The translations under genes and the position numbers were made by a program. The notes under the pieces were generated by a model. That model made no database searches and was not told the origin of the DNA. It saw only the letters and a list, made by a program, of their open reading frames with translations. From assembly GCF_003590095.1 (NCBI RefSeq), contig NC_039481.1, positions 2,480,001 through 2,544,000 on the forward strand: DNA of 64,000 nt. The letters run 5' to 3'. Source of the DNA: Trichoplusia ni. Lineage: Eukaryota > Arthropoda > Insecta > Lepidoptera > Noctuidae. Below are positions 63,201 through 64,000 of the stretch, in pieces (within the stretch, counting starts at the first letter, position 1; every line of letters starts with the position of its first letter).

Positions 63201-64000
63201 CACGCGTCACATGTACCAAGAAATAATACTTGGACTTCCTCAGTATTAAACTAATATCGTAATTTGATTTACATAGCTTTTATGAAAGATCGTAAAGCAA
63301 GCGTTCATCGAGAATACAGCTGAGACGCACGACTTACAGGATGTTAGAAGATTTAGTATGAGCAATACGTACGTTATGGCCGCTGTGCAGCCAAGGAGGT
63401 ATTATATTTATCTACACGTTGAATGAATTATAGAAGCTCATGAATGAAGCAGAACAAAGATAAAAAGAGGTCACTTCTTCCGCGAGACTGAATACATTCA
63501 TTCATATAAAAAGAAATCAATTATGATCAAATGAATAAACTATTCAAAGTGTTGTGCAGCACACGCGAACGCGGTGACTTAGTAGAATTGAATCGTACGA
63601 CGGCGTGTGGAGTGTACGGTATAGTTCTCACAAGTCACGAAGTCTCTGCCTTTGCCATTCAACGCATGGATAACACTTTTGTCGGCCGAGGGCTCGGCGA
63701 GGGGTTGCAGATGTGCACAGAATTATTTCAATGCCCATTTAAAAACCATTGATCATTCGTCTTCACTGTATTTATTCGTTCTGACTTTTTAATTTATTTA
63801 TAGCTGACTGTTTAGTCTTGGCGTCGTTTATCTCATGTCGTTGAATTGCTTTGTCCGGATTATTTAGTTTCCTGCGTTTATTTTTACTAGAAGTTGAAAC
63901 TAAATATATCCTGACAGATTCTAAGTTATTCTTATTTAATCAAAGTCGACGTGAAATACGTAAGTTTAAGCATATAATTATTATCAGTACTGTCGCATTA
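60201..64000. other. Presumed intron or upstream flank
   Basis: Mostly AT-rich. It has an 11-bp hairpin at 61.9 kb and a G+C-richer stretch at 63545-63725 open on the plus strand for 73 codons without recognisable domain. Minus-strand micro-exon candidates at 62354-62392 and 63338-63382 are weak. No start of the gene was found. Confidence 0.4.
61863..61891. repeat. Perfect 11-bp hairpin
   Basis: AAGAGCATATA and TATATGCTCTT pair perfectly across a 7-base loop (GGTTGCG). Confidence 0.8.

Noticed and set aside
63338..63382. 45-nt minus-strand exon with good acceptor CTTGGCTGCACAG
   Set aside because: The phase-0 frame has a stop, so it does not fit the 60 kb and 62 kb candidates, and two frames are open so coding is undecided.
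1..64000. CRISPR array, operons, prophage or bacterial contamination
   Set aside because: No regularly spaced direct repeats, no long adjacent ORFs and no ribosome-binding-site pattern; repeats and splice motifs are those of an insect.

Overview
This is an insect nuclear DNA window, most likely from a moth or butterfly. The background is AT-rich (about one third G+C by eye) and has no prokaryotic gene organisation. It carries several repeats I recognise as common in lepidopteran genomes: a family beginning CTAGCTGTTGCCCGCGACTT, a tRNA-headed SINE with a GTAGGACAAGTATTTGTGTG body, the TTTTCCCAACTATG / GTCGGCTTCCAG repeat, and the end of a non-LTR reverse-transcriptase ORF reading GEAFAQQWDVPR. 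The species is not decided by the sequence. No intact long ORF exists. The longest are 100-170 codons, about what chance gives at this base composition.

The best reading is that most or all of the window lies inside one large, intron-rich gene transcribed from right to left (minus strand). Small G+C-enriched islands are open in one frame, bounded by AG acceptors and GT donors, and agree in phase. In transcript order, the core is an exon at 52035-51914 (PH-like, with SWEPFYCVLQQDRRILTAY), one at 32436-32253 (acidic linker), one at 31061-31014, one at 17463-17423 and one at 4317-4264. Their phases chain as 1-0, 0-1, 1-1, 1-0 and 0-0 without a break. Weaker candidates that fit one side or both are at 60200-60159, 50688-50647 and 47805-47779. 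The protein is probably a signalling or adaptor protein with a pleckstrin-homology-like fold, but I could not name the gene. Its 5' and 3' ends are not recognisable here.

Layout: 1-4263, downstream intron with G+C-rich blocks and a G-quadruplex motif; 4264-4317, exon; 4318-17422, intron with an inverted repeat pair near 8.6-9.2 kb, a 1000-N assembly gap (12627-13626), a MITE (14.8 kb) and a retrotransposon tail (17.1 kb); 17423-17463, exon; 17464-31013, intron with a CpG-rich promoter-like island (25.0 kb) and SINE-type repeats (26.4-26.7 kb); 31014-32436, two exons separated by a cluster of CTCF-like GCGCCATCTA motifs; 32437-51913, intron with SINE copies, a palindromic repeat family and candidate micro-exons; 51914-52035, PH-like exon; 52036-64000, upstream intron with candidate exons and G+C-rich islands.

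The main limit is that all exon calls are ab initio, from splice motifs, phase and composition. RNA-seq or protein homology would settle each one. No tRNA, rRNA, CRISPR array, operon or complete autonomous transposon was found.
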